Numbered from the stretch's first letter, positions 6,046-14,431 are shown. The stretch is DNA of 17,443 nucleotides from JBQCEE01 sp051960575 (GCF_051960575.1 NZ_JBQCEE010000375.1:1-17443); one strand, 5' to 3'. Translations and numbers: made by a program. The notes: generated from the letters alone by a model not told the origin.

Positions 6046-7224
6046 GTGAGCGGACGGACGGAGCGCGGGACGCGGGTGGCGCCGCAGTGGCAGGTGGTGC
6101 CGCGGATGCAGGGATTCGGGACGACCATCTTCGCCGAGATGTCGGCGCTGGCGGTCGCGACCGACAGCATCAACCTCGGGCAGGGGTTCCCCGACACCGA
6201 CGGGGCGGCCGCGCTGCTGGACGCCGCCGCCGAGGCGATCCGCACGGGGCACAACCAGTACCCGCCGGGGCCGGGCATCCTGGCGCTGCGGCAGGCGATC
6301 AGCGCGCACCACGAGCAGCGCTACGGCCTGGCCTACGACCCCGACACCGAGGTGCTGGTGACCGCCGGTGCCACCGAGGCGATCGCCGCGGCGGTGCTCG
6401 CGCTCGTCGACACCGGCGACGAGGTGGTCGTCTTCGAGCCGTACTACGACTCGTACGCGGCGACCATCGCGCTCGCCGGGGGAGTGCGCCGCACCGTCAC
6501 CCTGCGCCGCGACGGGCAGGGCTGGACCTACGACGAGGCCGAGCTGCGTGCCGCCGTCACCGACCGCACCCGCGCGATCCTGCTGAACACGCCGCACAAC
6601 CCCACCGGCAAGGTCTTCACCGCCGACGAGTTGCGCCCGATCGCCGAGCTCGCCGAGCGTCACGACCTGGTCGTGATCGCCGACGAGGTGTACGAGCACC
6701 TGCTCTTCGACGGCCGCACGCACACGCCGATCGCCACGCTCGAAGGCCTGCGCGACCGCACGGTGATGATCGGCAGCGCCGGCAAGACGTTCAGCGTCAC
6801 GGGCTGGAAGATCGGCTGGGCCTGCGCGCCGGCGCCGCTGCTGACCGCGGTGCGCACCGTGAAGCAGTTCCTCACCTACGTCAACGGCGCCCCGTTCCAG
6901 CCCGCCGTCGCGGCCGCCTTGCGCGGCCTCGACCCGCAGCCCCTCGCGGACGCCCTGCAGCGCCAGCGCGACCTGCTCTGCGACGGTCTCCAGCGGATCG
7001 GGTTCGACGTCGTCCGGCCCGAAGCGACCTACTTCGCCACGGTCGACGTCGGCAGCGACGCCGTGGCGTTCTGCCGCGACCTGCCCAACCGGGCGGGCGT
7101 CGTCGCGATCCCGAGCAGCGTCTTCTACGACTCGTCGGCGGGCGACCACCTGGTGCGGTTCGCCTTCTGCAAACGGCCCGAGGTGCTCGAGGCCGCGGTC
7201 GCACGGTTGCAGGCCGCGCGATGA
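6046..7224 (+). CDS. PLP-dependent class I/II aminotransferase, glutamine/methionine transaminase-like
   Basis: This encodes a 392-residue fold-type I aminotransferase. Visible landmarks, numbered from the GTG, are FGTTIFAEMSALA and NLGQGFPD near the N-terminus, NTPHNPTGK with N185, ADEVYEHL with D213 and Y216 (cofactor ring contacts), SAGKTFSVTGWKIGW with the Schiff-base K247, and the substrate-carboxylate arginine R371 in VRFAFCKR. These are typical of the YbdL/kynurenine aminotransferase/DapC-like group. The overlapping omega-amidase gene favours a glutamine transaminase role: transfer of the amino group from glutamine to a 2-oxo acid such as 2-oxo-4-methylthiobutanoate. N-succinyl-diaminopimelate aminotransferase is the main alternative. 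The GTG at 6046 is preferred because a -10 box lies just upstream; ATG 6106, at MQGFGTT, is the other possible start. The frame is open further upstream through the repeat region but that part is not protein-like. Confidence 0.9.
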   Translation: MSGRTERGTRVAPQWQVVPRMQGFGTTIFAEMSALAVATDSINLGQGFPDTDGAAALLDAAAEAIRTGHNQYPPGPGILALRQAISAHHEQRYGLAYDPDTEVLVTAGATEAIAAAVLALVDTGDEVVVFEPYYDSYAATIALAGGVRRTVTLRRDGQGWTYDEAELRAAVTDRTRAILLNTPHNPTGKVFTADELRPIAELAERHDLVVIADEVYEHLLFDGRTHTPIATLEGLRDRTVMIGSAGKTFSVTGWKIGWACAPAPLLTAVRTVKQFLTYVNGAPFQPAVAAALRGLDPQPLADALQRQRDLLCDGLQRIGFDVVRPEATYFATVDVGSDAVAFCRDLPNRAGVVAIPSSVFYDSSAGDHLVRFAFCKRPEVLEAAVARLQAAR

Positions 7225-7976
7225 GGGTCGCCGCCGTGCAGCACGACATCGTCTGGGAGGACGCTGCCGCGACCCAGGCGCTCGTCGCGCCGATGATCGC
7301 GGACGCCGCCGGGCAGGGCGCGCGGCTGGTCGTGCTGCCCGAGATGTTCGCGACCGGGTTCTCGATGCGTCCGGAACGCACCGCCGAGCCGGAGGGCGGG
7401 CCGATCGAGACCTTCCTGCTCGAGCAGGCGCGACACCACGACGCGTACCTCATCGCCAGCATCGCGCAGCGCTCGCCCGACGGTGCCCACCGCAACAACG
7501 CCGTCGTCGCCCACCCCGACGGCCGGGTCGAGCGGTACGCCAAGATCCACCCGTTCACCTACTCGGGCGAGCACGAGCACTACACCGCCGGCACCGACTT
7601 CCTCACGGTCACCCTCGACGACGTCCGCACCAGCGTCTTCGTCTGCTACGACCTGCGCTTCGCCGACGAGTTCTGGGCCCTCGCCAACGGCACCGATCTC
7701 TACGTCGTGCCGGCGAATTGGCCCAGCACCCGCACCGCCCACTGGACGGCCCTGCTGCGCGCCCGGGCGATCGAGAACCAGGCGTACGTGCTCGGGGTGA
7801 ACCGGGTCGGGACGGGCGGCCGGCTCGACTACGCTGGGGCGTCGATGTTGATCGATCCACTGGGTGGCGTCCGCTTCGCGGGCGGCTCCGAGCCCGCCGT
7901 CCTAGCCGCTGATGTCTTTCCGGCAGATGTGCTCTCAGCCCGGACCAAGTTTCCCTTCCTGGTCGATCGGCGCTGA
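7221..7976 (+). CDS. Nitrilase-superfamily amidase, omega-amidase (YafV/NIT2-like)
   Basis: This encodes a 251-residue carbon-nitrogen hydrolase. The complete catalytic set is visible: E41 in VVLPEMF, K108 in YAKIHPF and the nucleophile C142 in VCYDLRF, plus the conserved E117 in SGEHEHY. ATGFSM after the glutamate, NWP-TR--HW and the downstream RAIENQAYV-G-NR-G are typical of the YafV/omega-amidase branch. This branch hydrolyses 2-oxoglutaramate or 2-oxosuccinamate to the oxo acid and ammonia. The ATG overlaps the aminotransferase stop by four bases (ATGA). Coupling to a transaminase fits removal of the 2-oxoglutaramate formed from glutamine, which makes the transamination irreversible. The protein is cytoplasmic and of normal length. 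Other amidase substrates cannot be excluded. Confidence 0.9.
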   Translation: MRVAAVQHDIVWEDAAATQALVAPMIADAAGQGARLVVLPEMFATGFSMRPERTAEPEGGPIETFLLEQARHHDAYLIASIAQRSPDGAHRNNAVVAHPDGRVERYAKIHPFTYSGEHEHYTAGTDFLTVTLDDVRTSVFVCYDLRFADEFWALANGTDLYVVPANWPSTRTAHWTALLRARAIENQAYVLGVNRVGTGGRLDYAGASMLIDPLGGVRFAGGSEPAVLAADVFPADVLSARTKFPFLVDRR

Positions 7977-8119
7977 GATCTTCCGGTATGTTGCCGCGTC
8001 AGCCGATGCAACAACTCGGCCACCGCGGCGTCGGGCGCTCGAAATGCGAGCTATTGTCGCGGCAGTCGCACCTGCGATCCGGGTCACGCCCACGATGAAT
8101 CGAAGAGAGGACGAGCACG
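7977..8119 (+). promoter_or_regulatory. Upstream region of the peptide ABC operon
   Basis: This 143-base gap precedes the importer operon and should hold its promoter. TATGTT (7987-7992) and TATTGT (8052-8057) are the only -10-like hexamers, neither with a good -35 box. A good Shine-Dalgarno, AGAGAGGA (8104-8111), lies eight bases before the GTG at 8120. No strong terminator for the preceding amidase was found. Confidence 0.35.
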
Positions 8120-9103
8120 GTGCTGAGGTTCCTGGCGCGCCGCCTGCTGAACTACGTCATCCTCGTGTTCGTCGCGACCAGCCTGGCCTACCTGCTCGCG
8201 TCGGTGACCCTGAACCCGCTCGCCCGGTACCTCACCGGCAAGCAGATCAACCTCGCCTCCGCGCACGCCACGTTGCGCAGCTACAACATCGACCCCGACA
8301 CCAGCCTGTGGTCGCGCTACTGGCACTGGCTCGGCCGGATCGTCCTGCACGGTGACTTCGGCCGGTCCTTCCCGGACTCGAGCGAGGTCACCGCCGACAT
8401 GGGTCGCAAGATGGGCGTCAGCCTGCGGCTGCTGTTCGTGGGGTCGATCCTGTCGGTGATCTTCGGTGTGCTCATCGGCGTCTTCTCGGCGCTGCGCCAG
8501 TACAAGCCGAGCGACCACGTGATCGCGGTGGTGTCGTTCCTCCTGCTGTCGACGCCGGTGTTCCTCCTCGCGACGATCATCAAGGTCGGCTCGATCACCC
8601 TGCACAACGACTACAGCTGGTTCCCGAACATCCCGAACGCCAACGAGTGTCCGAGCACCGGCTCGTGCGGCCTGTCCGACCGCGCCGCACACCTCGTCCT
8701 GCCGACGCTCGTGCTCGTGCTCAGCGCGGGCGGCGCCGCCTTCTTCGCCCGCTACCAGCGCAGCGCGATGCTCGACGTGCTCGGCAGCGACTTCATCCGC
8801 ACCGCCCAGGCCAAGGGCCTGAGCCGCCGCAAGGCCTTCTACAAGCACGGGCTGCGCACGGCGCTCATCCCGATGGCGACGTTCTTCGCGTTCCAGTTCG
8901 GCCTGCTGCTCGTGGGCGCGGTCTTCACCGAGCGCATCTTCAACTGGAGCGGCATGGGGGCGTGGTCGATCGACACGATCAACAACGCCGACATCAACGG
9001 CATCGCCGCAATCACCGGCTTCGCCGCGGTGATGATCCTGATCTCCGGCATGTTGTCGGACATCTTCTACGCCATCCTCGACCCCCGCGTCCGGGTCGGG
9101 TAA
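8120..9103 (+). CDS. dppB: Peptide/nickel-type ABC transporter permease, DppB family
   Basis: This encodes a 327-residue inner-membrane permease with about six helices. The N-terminus (FLARRLLNYVILVFVATSLAYLL) and the loop containing NPLARYLTG and GDFGRSF are typical of DppB/OppB proteins. The cytoplasmic EAA loop that contacts the ATPase is SDFIRTAQAKGLSRRKAF followed by YKHGLRTALIP, and it is followed by GAVFTERIFNWSGMG, a family signature. An unusual small feature is the pair of cysteines in NECPSTGSCGL in an outside loop, which could form a disulfide. It is the first gene of the operon; the next begins 12 bases after its stop. It forms a heterodimeric channel with the following DppC. The substrate is probably peptides but is not fixed by sequence. 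Confidence 0.93.
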   Translation: MLRFLARRLLNYVILVFVATSLAYLLASVTLNPLARYLTGKQINLASAHATLRSYNIDPDTSLWSRYWHWLGRIVLHGDFGRSFPDSSEVTADMGRKMGVSLRLLFVGSILSVIFGVLIGVFSALRQYKPSDHVIAVVSFLLLSTPVFLLATIIKVGSITLHNDYSWFPNIPNANECPSTGSCGLSDRAAHLVLPTLVLVLSAGGAAFFARYQRSAMLDVLGSDFIRTAQAKGLSRRKAFYKHGLRTALIPMATFFAFQFGLLLVGAVFTERIFNWSGMGAWSIDTINNADINGIAAITGFAAVMILISGMLSDIFYAILDPRVRVG

Positions 9104-9115
9104 GGAGCGCGCGCG

Positions 9116-10129
9116 ATGACCCTCAAGGACGAGCCCGGCCCGCTCACCGTCCAGACCGGCGACGACCCGATCGTGCCGGTGTCCGGTGGCATCTCGCCGC
9201 TCGGCGACCTCGAACTGGTGCAGTCCGAGCAGCAGACCCGCGACGGCGGCCGCAACATCTCGCGCGGACGCCTGGTGTTCAAGCGCCTGCTGCGCAAGCG
9301 ACTGGCGATGTTCGGGCTGTTCCTGCTCGTCGCCGAGGTGGTGCTGGCCTACCTCGGGCCGCACATCACCCACTGGAAGCTCGACGACATCGACGCCAAC
9401 GCGCTCGGCACGCTCGACGGTCTGGGCCCGAACAGCTCGCACTGGTTCGGGGCCGACTCCATCGGCCACGACGTGTTCCTGCAGACGATGCTCGGCACGC
9501 AGACCTCGCTGCAGGTCGGCCTCATCGCGGCGGTCGTCTCGACGGGCGTCGCCGCGATCGTCGGCTCGGTGGCGGGCTACTTCGGCAAGGCCACCGACAA
9601 CGCCCTCATGTGGTTCGTGAACCTGATGATGGTCGTGCCGAGCTTCCTGATCCTCGCGATCATCTCGCCGGCCCTGAAGAACACCGGCTTCATCGTCTTC
9701 GCCCTGCTGCTCGCCGCGTTCAACTGGATGCTCACCGCCCGCGTCGTTCGCGGCCTCACGTTCAGCCTGCGCGAGCGCGAGTTCGTCAGCGCGGCGAAGT
9801 TCATGGGCGTGCCCGCCTGGCGGATCATCAGCCGCCACATCCTGCCGAACATGGCGTCCCTGCTCATCGTCGACGTGACCATCAACGTCAGCTCGACGAT
9901 CCTCGCCGAGACCGGCCTGTCCTACTTCGGCTTCGGCATCCAGCCGCCGGACGTCTCCCTCGGCACGCTCATCCAGGCGTCCTCGGCGACCAGCCCCGAC
10001 GCGACGCAGTACTGGTGGACGTGGGCCTTCCCCGGCCTGATGCTCGTCGCGATGGTGCTCGCCGTGAACTTCCTCGGTGACGGCCTGCGCGACGCGCTCG
10101 ACGCGACCTCGGGCTCGGGGGACGACTGA
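9116..10129 (+). CDS. dppC: Peptide/nickel-type ABC transporter permease, DppC family
   Basis: This encodes a 337-residue permease partner of the preceding DppB. A charged, probably cytoplasmic N-terminal extension of about 55 residues is followed by the first helix (MFGLFLLVAEVVLAYL). Then come the conserved HWFGADSIGHDVF and the EAA loop REREFVSAAKFMGVPAWRII with SRHILPN, and the C-terminal ILAETGLSYFGFGIQPPDVSLG and NFLGDGLRDALD. All are standard for DppC/OppC. GGAG (9104-9107) directly after the upstream stop serves as ribosome site for the ATG at 9116. Its stop is one base from the start of the ATPase gene, which indicates tight translational coupling. Confidence 0.94.
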   Translation: MTLKDEPGPLTVQTGDDPIVPVSGGISPLGDLELVQSEQQTRDGGRNISRGRLVFKRLLRKRLAMFGLFLLVAEVVLAYLGPHITHWKLDDIDANALGTLDGLGPNSSHWFGADSIGHDVFLQTMLGTQTSLQVGLIAAVVSTGVAAIVGSVAGYFGKATDNALMWFVNLMMVVPSFLILAIISPALKNTGFIVFALLLAAFNWMLTARVVRGLTFSLREREFVSAAKFMGVPAWRIISRHILPNMASLLIVDVTINVSSTILAETGLSYFGFGIQPPDVSLGTLIQASSATSPDATQYWWTWAFPGLMLVAMVLAVNFLGDGLRDALDATSGSGDD

Positions 10130-10130
10130 C

Positions 10131-12254
10131 GTGACGATCGAATCGACCGGACGCGTCGCCCTGAGCAAGGAGCGTCCCGGCGGCGGTGACGCGCTGCTCG
10201 AGGTGCGCGACCTCGACGTGACCTTCCGCAGCGAGGCGGGTCCGGTGCACGCCGTCCGCGGCGTCGACTTCTCGCTGCAGCGTGGCGAGGTGCTCGGCAT
10301 CGTCGGTGAGTCCGGCTCGGGCAAGTCGGTGAGCTCGATGGCCGTGATGGGCCTGCTGCCGCGCTCGGCCCGCATCACCGGCTCGGTGCGCTTCGACGGC
10401 CAGGAGTTGCTCGGCCTCGGCGACAAAGAACTCAGCCGCATCCGCGGCAACAAGATGGCGATGGTCTTCCAGGACCCGCTGTCGGCGCTCACGCCCGTGT
10501 ACACCGTCGGCGACCAGATCGCCGAGGCGATCCGCACGCACCGCGACGTCAGCAAGGCCGCGGCGTCGAGCCGGGCCGCCGAACTGCTCGACCTCGTCGG
10601 CATCCCCAACGCCTCGCAGCGCGCGAAGTCCTTCCCGCACGAGTTCTCGGGCGGCATGCGGCAGCGCGTCATGATCGCGATGGCGATGGCGAACGACCCC
10701 GACCTCATCATCGCCGACGAGCCGACGACCGCATTGGACGTGACCATCCAGGCGCAGATCCTCGAGGTCTTCAAGACGGCTAAGGAGGTCACCGGCGCGG
10801 CGATCATGCTGATCACGCACGACCTCGGGGTCGTCGCGGGCTTCGCCGACCGGGTGCTGGTGATGTACGCCGGCAAGCCGGTCGAGATGGCGCAGGTCGA
10901 CCCGCTGTTCGCCGAGCCGACGATGCCGTACACGATCGGCCTGCTCGGCTCGATCCCGCGGCTGGACGCCGGACGCGGGCAGCCGCTCACGCCGATCGAG
11001 GGCACGCCGCCGTCGCCGGTCGACCTGCCGCCGGGGTGCCCGTTCGTGACCCGCTGCCCTGCGCGCATCGACGTGTGCAGCCAGGTCGAGCCGACCCTCG
11101 ACCTCGTGCTCGACGACCACCGGGCCGCCTGCCACCGCGCCGACGAGATCGCCGCCGGCACGCTGCCGCGCGACCAGGTCTTCCCGCGGCTCGTCGTGCC
11201 GCCGAGCACCCTCGAGCGCACGCCGCGCGAGCAGCGCGAGGTCGTGCTGCAGCTCGACGACGTCGCGCGCCGGTTCCCGCTGCGCAAGGGTTCGGTGATC
11301 CGCCGCAAGATCGGCGCCGTGCACGCCGTCGACGGCATCTCCCTCGACATCCGCGAGGGCGAGACCCTCGGCCTGGTCGGTGAGTCGGGCTGCGGCAAGA
11401 CCACGACGATCATGGAGATCCTCGGGCTGGTGCCGCCGCAGGAGGGCACGATCGCCGTGCTCGGCAAGGATGTCGCGAAGCTCGGACGCGACGACCGCAT
11501 GGCGATCCGCCGTGATCTCCAGGTCGTGTTCCAGGACCCGATGGCCTCGCTCGACCCGCGACTGCCGATCGCCGACATCCTCGCCGAGCCGTTGCGCACG
11601 CACGGCGTCGACGGGCGCGAGGCCGACAAGCGGGTGCGCGAACTGCTCGAGACCGTCGGGCTCAACCCGAAGCTGCACCTGGCCCGGTTCCCGAGCGAGT
11701 TCTCCGGCGGTCAGCGTCAGCGCATCGGCATCGCCCGCGCGCTCGCGCTGCGTCCGAAGCTGATCGTGCTCGACGAGCCGGTGTCGGCCCTCGACGTCTC
11801 CATCCAGGCCGGCGTGCTGAACCTGCTCGAGCAGCTCAAGACCGACCTCGGCCTGAGCTACCTGTTCGTGGCGCACGACCTGTCCGTGGTGCGGCACATC
11901 GCCGACCGCGTCGCGGTGATGTACCTCGGCCGCATCGTCGAACTCGGCGACGTCGACAGTGTCTTCGAGGCGCCGTCGCACCCGTACACGCAGGCGTTGC
12001 TGTCGGCGATCCCGCTGCCCGATCCGGCCGCCGAACGCGCGCGCCGACGCATCCTGCTGCGCGGCGACCTGCCCAGCCCGGCCAACCCGCCCACCGGGTG
12101 CCGGTTCCGCTCACGCTGCCCGCTGCACACCACGTTGAACGACGCGGACAAGCAGCGGTGCATCGACGACGACCCCGCCCTGCAGGCGATGGGCGCGCCC
12201 GGTGCCGATCACACCGCGGCCTGCCACTTCGCCCGTCCGGTCGAGGTGATGTGA
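10131..12254 (+). CDS. Fused double ABC ATPase for peptide import, DppD-DppF type
   Basis: This encodes a 707-residue fusion of two complete nucleotide-binding domains, each followed by an oligopeptide-transporter C-terminal tail. Domain 1 has Walker A GESGSGKS (59-66, K65), Q-loop VFQDPLSALTP, signature FSGGMRQR (172-179) and Walker B with D196/E197. Domain 2 has GESGCGKT (417-424), VFQDPMASLDP, FSGGQRQR and D548/E549. The first tail contains four cysteines (C303, C309, C316, C334); the second also has four (CRFRSRC, QRC, AAC). Some DppD-type proteins bind an iron-sulfur cluster with such a set, but binding here is inferred. The GTG at 10131, one base after the dppC stop, gives the normal N-terminus ALLEVRDLDVTF. 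Fused DppD-DppF proteins are common in actinobacteria. It powers the DppB/DppC channel and may also serve the second permease downstream. Confidence 0.95.
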   Translation: MTIESTGRVALSKERPGGGDALLEVRDLDVTFRSEAGPVHAVRGVDFSLQRGEVLGIVGESGSGKSVSSMAVMGLLPRSARITGSVRFDGQELLGLGDKELSRIRGNKMAMVFQDPLSALTPVYTVGDQIAEAIRTHRDVSKAAASSRAAELLDLVGIPNASQRAKSFPHEFSGGMRQRVMIAMAMANDPDLIIADEPTTALDVTIQAQILEVFKTAKEVTGAAIMLITHDLGVVAGFADRVLVMYAGKPVEMAQVDPLFAEPTMPYTIGLLGSIPRLDAGRGQPLTPIEGTPPSPVDLPPGCPFVTRCPARIDVCSQVEPTLDLVLDDHRAACHRADEIAAGTLPRDQVFPRLVVPPSTLERTPREQREVVLQLDDVARRFPLRKGSVIRRKIGAVHAVDGISLDIREGETLGLVGESGCGKTTTIMEILGLVPPQEGTIAVLGKDVAKLGRDDRMAIRRDLQVVFQDPMASLDPRLPIADILAEPLRTHGVDGREADKRVRELLETVGLNPKLHLARFPSEFSGGQRQRIGIARALALRPKLIVLDEPVSALDVSIQAGVLNLLEQLKTDLGLSYLFVAHDLSVVRHIADRVAVMYLGRIVELGDVDSVFEAPSHPYTQALLSAIPLPDPAAERARRRILLRGDLPSPANPPTGCRFRSRCPLHTTLNDADKQRCIDDDPALQAMGAPGADHTAACHFARPVEVM

Positions 12255-12276
12255 CCGGTGATCTTGCGTCCGGTCA
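12252..12276 (+). promoter_or_regulatory. Stem-loop at the end of the ATPase gene
   Basis: TGACCGG (12252-12258) pairs perfectly with CCGGTCA (12270-12276) around an 11-base loop, and the stem begins at the ATPase stop codon itself. There is no T-tract. Its place between the ATPase and the binding protein suggests a partial terminator or an RNA processing barrier. Confidence 0.45.
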
Positions 12277-12412
12277 GGTAACAAGCTCGTCTCGAAGGTG
12301 GCGTAGCCGCACCTACAGGGACAAAGGTAGGACAGATTTGTGTCCGTCGGTCGGGGTCGCACGGTGCGTCCGCGTCCGGCAGTCGTCGAACAAAACCCAG
12401 GAGGATCCACTC
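12277..12412 (+). promoter_or_regulatory. Leader region of the first binding lipoprotein gene
   Basis: This stretch holds no gene. It is less GC-rich than its surroundings around 12310-12345 and contains weak pairs, such as CCTAC (12312-12316) with GTAGG (12327-12331). A strong ribosome site, AGGAGG (12399-12404), lies eight bases before the GTG at 12413. An internal promoter is possible, but no convincing -35/-10 pair is seen. Confidence 0.35.
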
Positions 12413-14170
12413 GTGACCCGAGTCAAGAAACCCCTCGCGGCGATCGCCCTATCGGGCCTGAGCCTCGCGATGGTGGCTGCCTGCAGCAGCTCCGGCAAGT
12501 CGAACAACAACGGCAACGGAGGCTCCAGCGGCGCATCGAGCACCGGCGGTTCGTCCGCGTCGTCGGCGCCGGCGCAGCCGGGCAGCGGCACGGACAACAG
12601 CGTCAACGCCATGGCGACGACCGACCGTGCGCAGGTCAAGCAGGGCGGCAACTTCACCTGGGCGATCTCGCAGACGATCCCGAACTTCAACTACTACGAG
12701 GTCGACGGCACGCTGCTCGACAACTCGAACATCATCAACGCGCTGCTGCCGCGGCCGTTCCACTTCAGCGCCTCGGGCGTGCCGTCGGTGAACACCGACT
12801 ACTACACGTCGATCGAGAAGACGTCCGACTCGCCGCAGACGATCGAGTACAAGATCAACCCCAAGGCGAAGTGGAGCGACGGCACCCCGATCACCTGGGA
12901 GGACCTGAAGGACCTCTGGGTCGCGAGCAACGGCAAGAACACCGCTTACAAGATCTCCGGTTCGCAGGGCTGGGACCAGATCGCGTCGGTCACCCGTGGC
13001 GCCAACGACCAGGACGCCATCGTCAAGTTCAGCAACCCCTACACCGACTGGCAGAGCCTGTTCGACCCGCTGGTGCCGAAGTCGCTCACCTCGAGCCCCA
13101 ACGCCTTCAACACCGCGTGGACGAAGAAGCCGGCCGTCACGGCCGGGCCGTTCATGTGGGGCGGCTCGGACGCCACCGCGAACACCTACACGATCAAGGC
13201 CGACCCCAACTGGTGGGGCGACAAGCCGAAGCTCGACAGCATCACCTACGTCGTCTACAACGACCCGGCGACCGCCGTGCAGGCGCTCGGCAGCAAGGGC
13301 CTCGACTACGACGACATCACCTTCGGTGACGAGGTGGCCAACGTCGCGGCGGCCAAGAAGTACAGCGGCATCGAGATCCACCAGGCGGGCAGCAACATCT
13401 ACCGCCAGTTCACCATCAACACCAAGTCGGGTCTGCTCACCGACGAGAAGGTGCGCCAGGCCGTCGTGCTGGGCATCAACCGCCAGCTGATCACCACCGC
13501 GCTCGAGGGCGCGCTCGGTGGCAACCCGACGCCGCTGCAGAACCACTTCTTCATGAAGAACCAGGCGCCGTACACCGAGACCTGCGGTGACTACTGCAAG
13601 TACGACCCGGCCAAGGCCCAGCAGCTGCTGCAGAGCGACGGCTGGACGAAGTCGGGCCAGTACTTCACGAAGAACGGCAAGGAGCTCGACCTCACCATCA
13701 CGATCCCGGCCGAGACGCCGAACGCGTTGAAGGAGGCCCAGATCGCGCAGGCGACGCTGAAGGCCGCCGGCATCAAGCTCACGCCGACGACCGTGCCGTC
13801 GAACGACTTCTTCCCGAAGTACATCACCGTCGGCAAGTTCGACCTGACCACGTTCACCTGGATCGGCACCGCCTTCCCGGTGGGTGGCGCGCTGTCGATC
13901 TTCAAGTACGACCCGAAGAACATCGGTCAGAACTACGGTTCCGGCGGCAACGACGCGATCAACGCGCTGCTGCAGAAGGCGTCGACCTCGGCGACCTCGG
14001 ACGAGGAGAACAAGCTGGCCAACGAGGCCTCGCAGCAGATGTGGAGCAACGCCTCGTGGCTGCCGCTGTACCAGAAGCCGCAGGCCGTCGCGGTCAACGG
14101 CAACCTGGTCAACATCGGTGCGTACGGCTTCGCCGACGTCCGCTACCAGGACATCGGTTACAAGGCCTGA
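12413..14170 (+). CDS. dppA: Peptide-type ABC transporter substrate-binding lipoprotein (SBP_bac_5, cluster 1)
   Basis: This encodes a 585-residue extracellular binding protein anchored by lipid. The signal peptide runs from the GTG through LAAIALSGLSLAMVA to the lipobox VAAC with C24 as the lipidated residue. A Ser/Gly/Asn-rich linker of about 40 residues follows. The mature domain starts near GGNFTWAIS and has family-5 landmarks: YKINPKAKWSDGTPITWEDL, PAVTAGPFMW, TIKADPNWWGDKPKLDSI, TDEKVRQAVVLGINRQLI and YDPAKAQQLLQSDGW. Two cysteines in TCGDYCKYD probably pair. This branch, with a weaker N-terminal motif than DppA of enterics, resembles the LpqW-like actinobacterial group. The start is fixed by AGGAGG eight bases upstream; the frame runs open further upstream. 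The ligand is unknown. Confidence 0.93.
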   Translation: MTRVKKPLAAIALSGLSLAMVAACSSSGKSNNNGNGGSSGASSTGGSSASSAPAQPGSGTDNSVNAMATTDRAQVKQGGNFTWAISQTIPNFNYYEVDGTLLDNSNIINALLPRPFHFSASGVPSVNTDYYTSIEKTSDSPQTIEYKINPKAKWSDGTPITWEDLKDLWVASNGKNTAYKISGSQGWDQIASVTRGANDQDAIVKFSNPYTDWQSLFDPLVPKSLTSSPNAFNTAWTKKPAVTAGPFMWGGSDATANTYTIKADPNWWGDKPKLDSITYVVYNDPATAVQALGSKGLDYDDITFGDEVANVAAAKKYSGIEIHQAGSNIYRQFTINTKSGLLTDEKVRQAVVLGINRQLITTALEGALGGNPTPLQNHFFMKNQAPYTETCGDYCKYDPAKAQQLLQSDGWTKSGQYFTKNGKELDLTITIPAETPNALKEAQIAQATLKAAGIKLTPTTVPSNDFFPKYITVGKFDLTTFTWIGTAFPVGGALSIFKYDPKNIGQNYGSGGNDAINALLQKASTSATSDEENKLANEASQQMWSNASWLPLYQKPQAVAVNGNLVNIGAYGFADVRYQDIGYKA

Positions 14171-14187
14171 GGGCCTGATCGGACGAC

Positions 14188-14213
14188 GCGGGCCCGGCTT
14201 CGGCCGGGCCCGC
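14188..14213. terminator. Strong hairpin with UUCG tetraloop
   Basis: An 11-bp perfect GC stem (14188-14198 with 14203-14213) closes a TTCG loop flanked by C and G, the very stable C(UUCG)G tetraloop. It begins 18 bases after the binding-protein stop. No T-tract follows, as is common for terminators in this group of bacteria. Confidence 0.85.
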
Positions 14214-14431
14214 GGGCGGTCCTGGCACCGCACGCCCACCGGACGCCGGCGGGCCGCTGACCCCTGCCGCCGGACGCTGAGAAAAACCCGTTGCGCCCGG
14301 GTGCGAGAAGGTCACGATCTGGTGTCGCGCGGTCGAAGGCCGCGGTGGTAGGCATAGCGTGCATTGCTAGCCACGAGCTATGAGATGAACAGCCGACCAA
14401 TCCACGTCGACTGAAGCGGAGGAGAAGCCGA
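14214..14431 (+). promoter_or_regulatory. Upstream region of the second permease gene
   Basis: This 218-base gap has no supported gene. It probably carries a promoter: TAGCGT (14355-14360) is a -10-like box identical to that of the exporter at 1126-1131, but the -35 region (GTCGAA at 14332) is weak. The resulting leader would be about 65 bases. GGAGGAGA (14418-14425) is a strong ribosome site for the ATG at 14432. Confidence 0.35.

Noticed and set aside
5812..7149. Upstream extension of the AbiEi-like gene through the aminotransferase on the minus strand
   Set aside because: The frame is open, but the translation is low complexity until the residues just before the AbiEi-like domain; the opposite strand has a complete aminotransferase.
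8084..11665. Very long open frame on the minus strand opposite the importer operon (over 1,100 codons)
   Set aside because: It is antisense to clear DppB, DppC and ATPase genes and its translation is Arg/Ser/Asp-rich without domains. High GC removes stop codons from such frames.
9969..11981. Another long minus-strand frame opposite the fused ATPase
   Set aside because: The protein is His/Arg/Asp/Val-rich with low complexity and no fold; it is a shadow of the ATPase reading frame.
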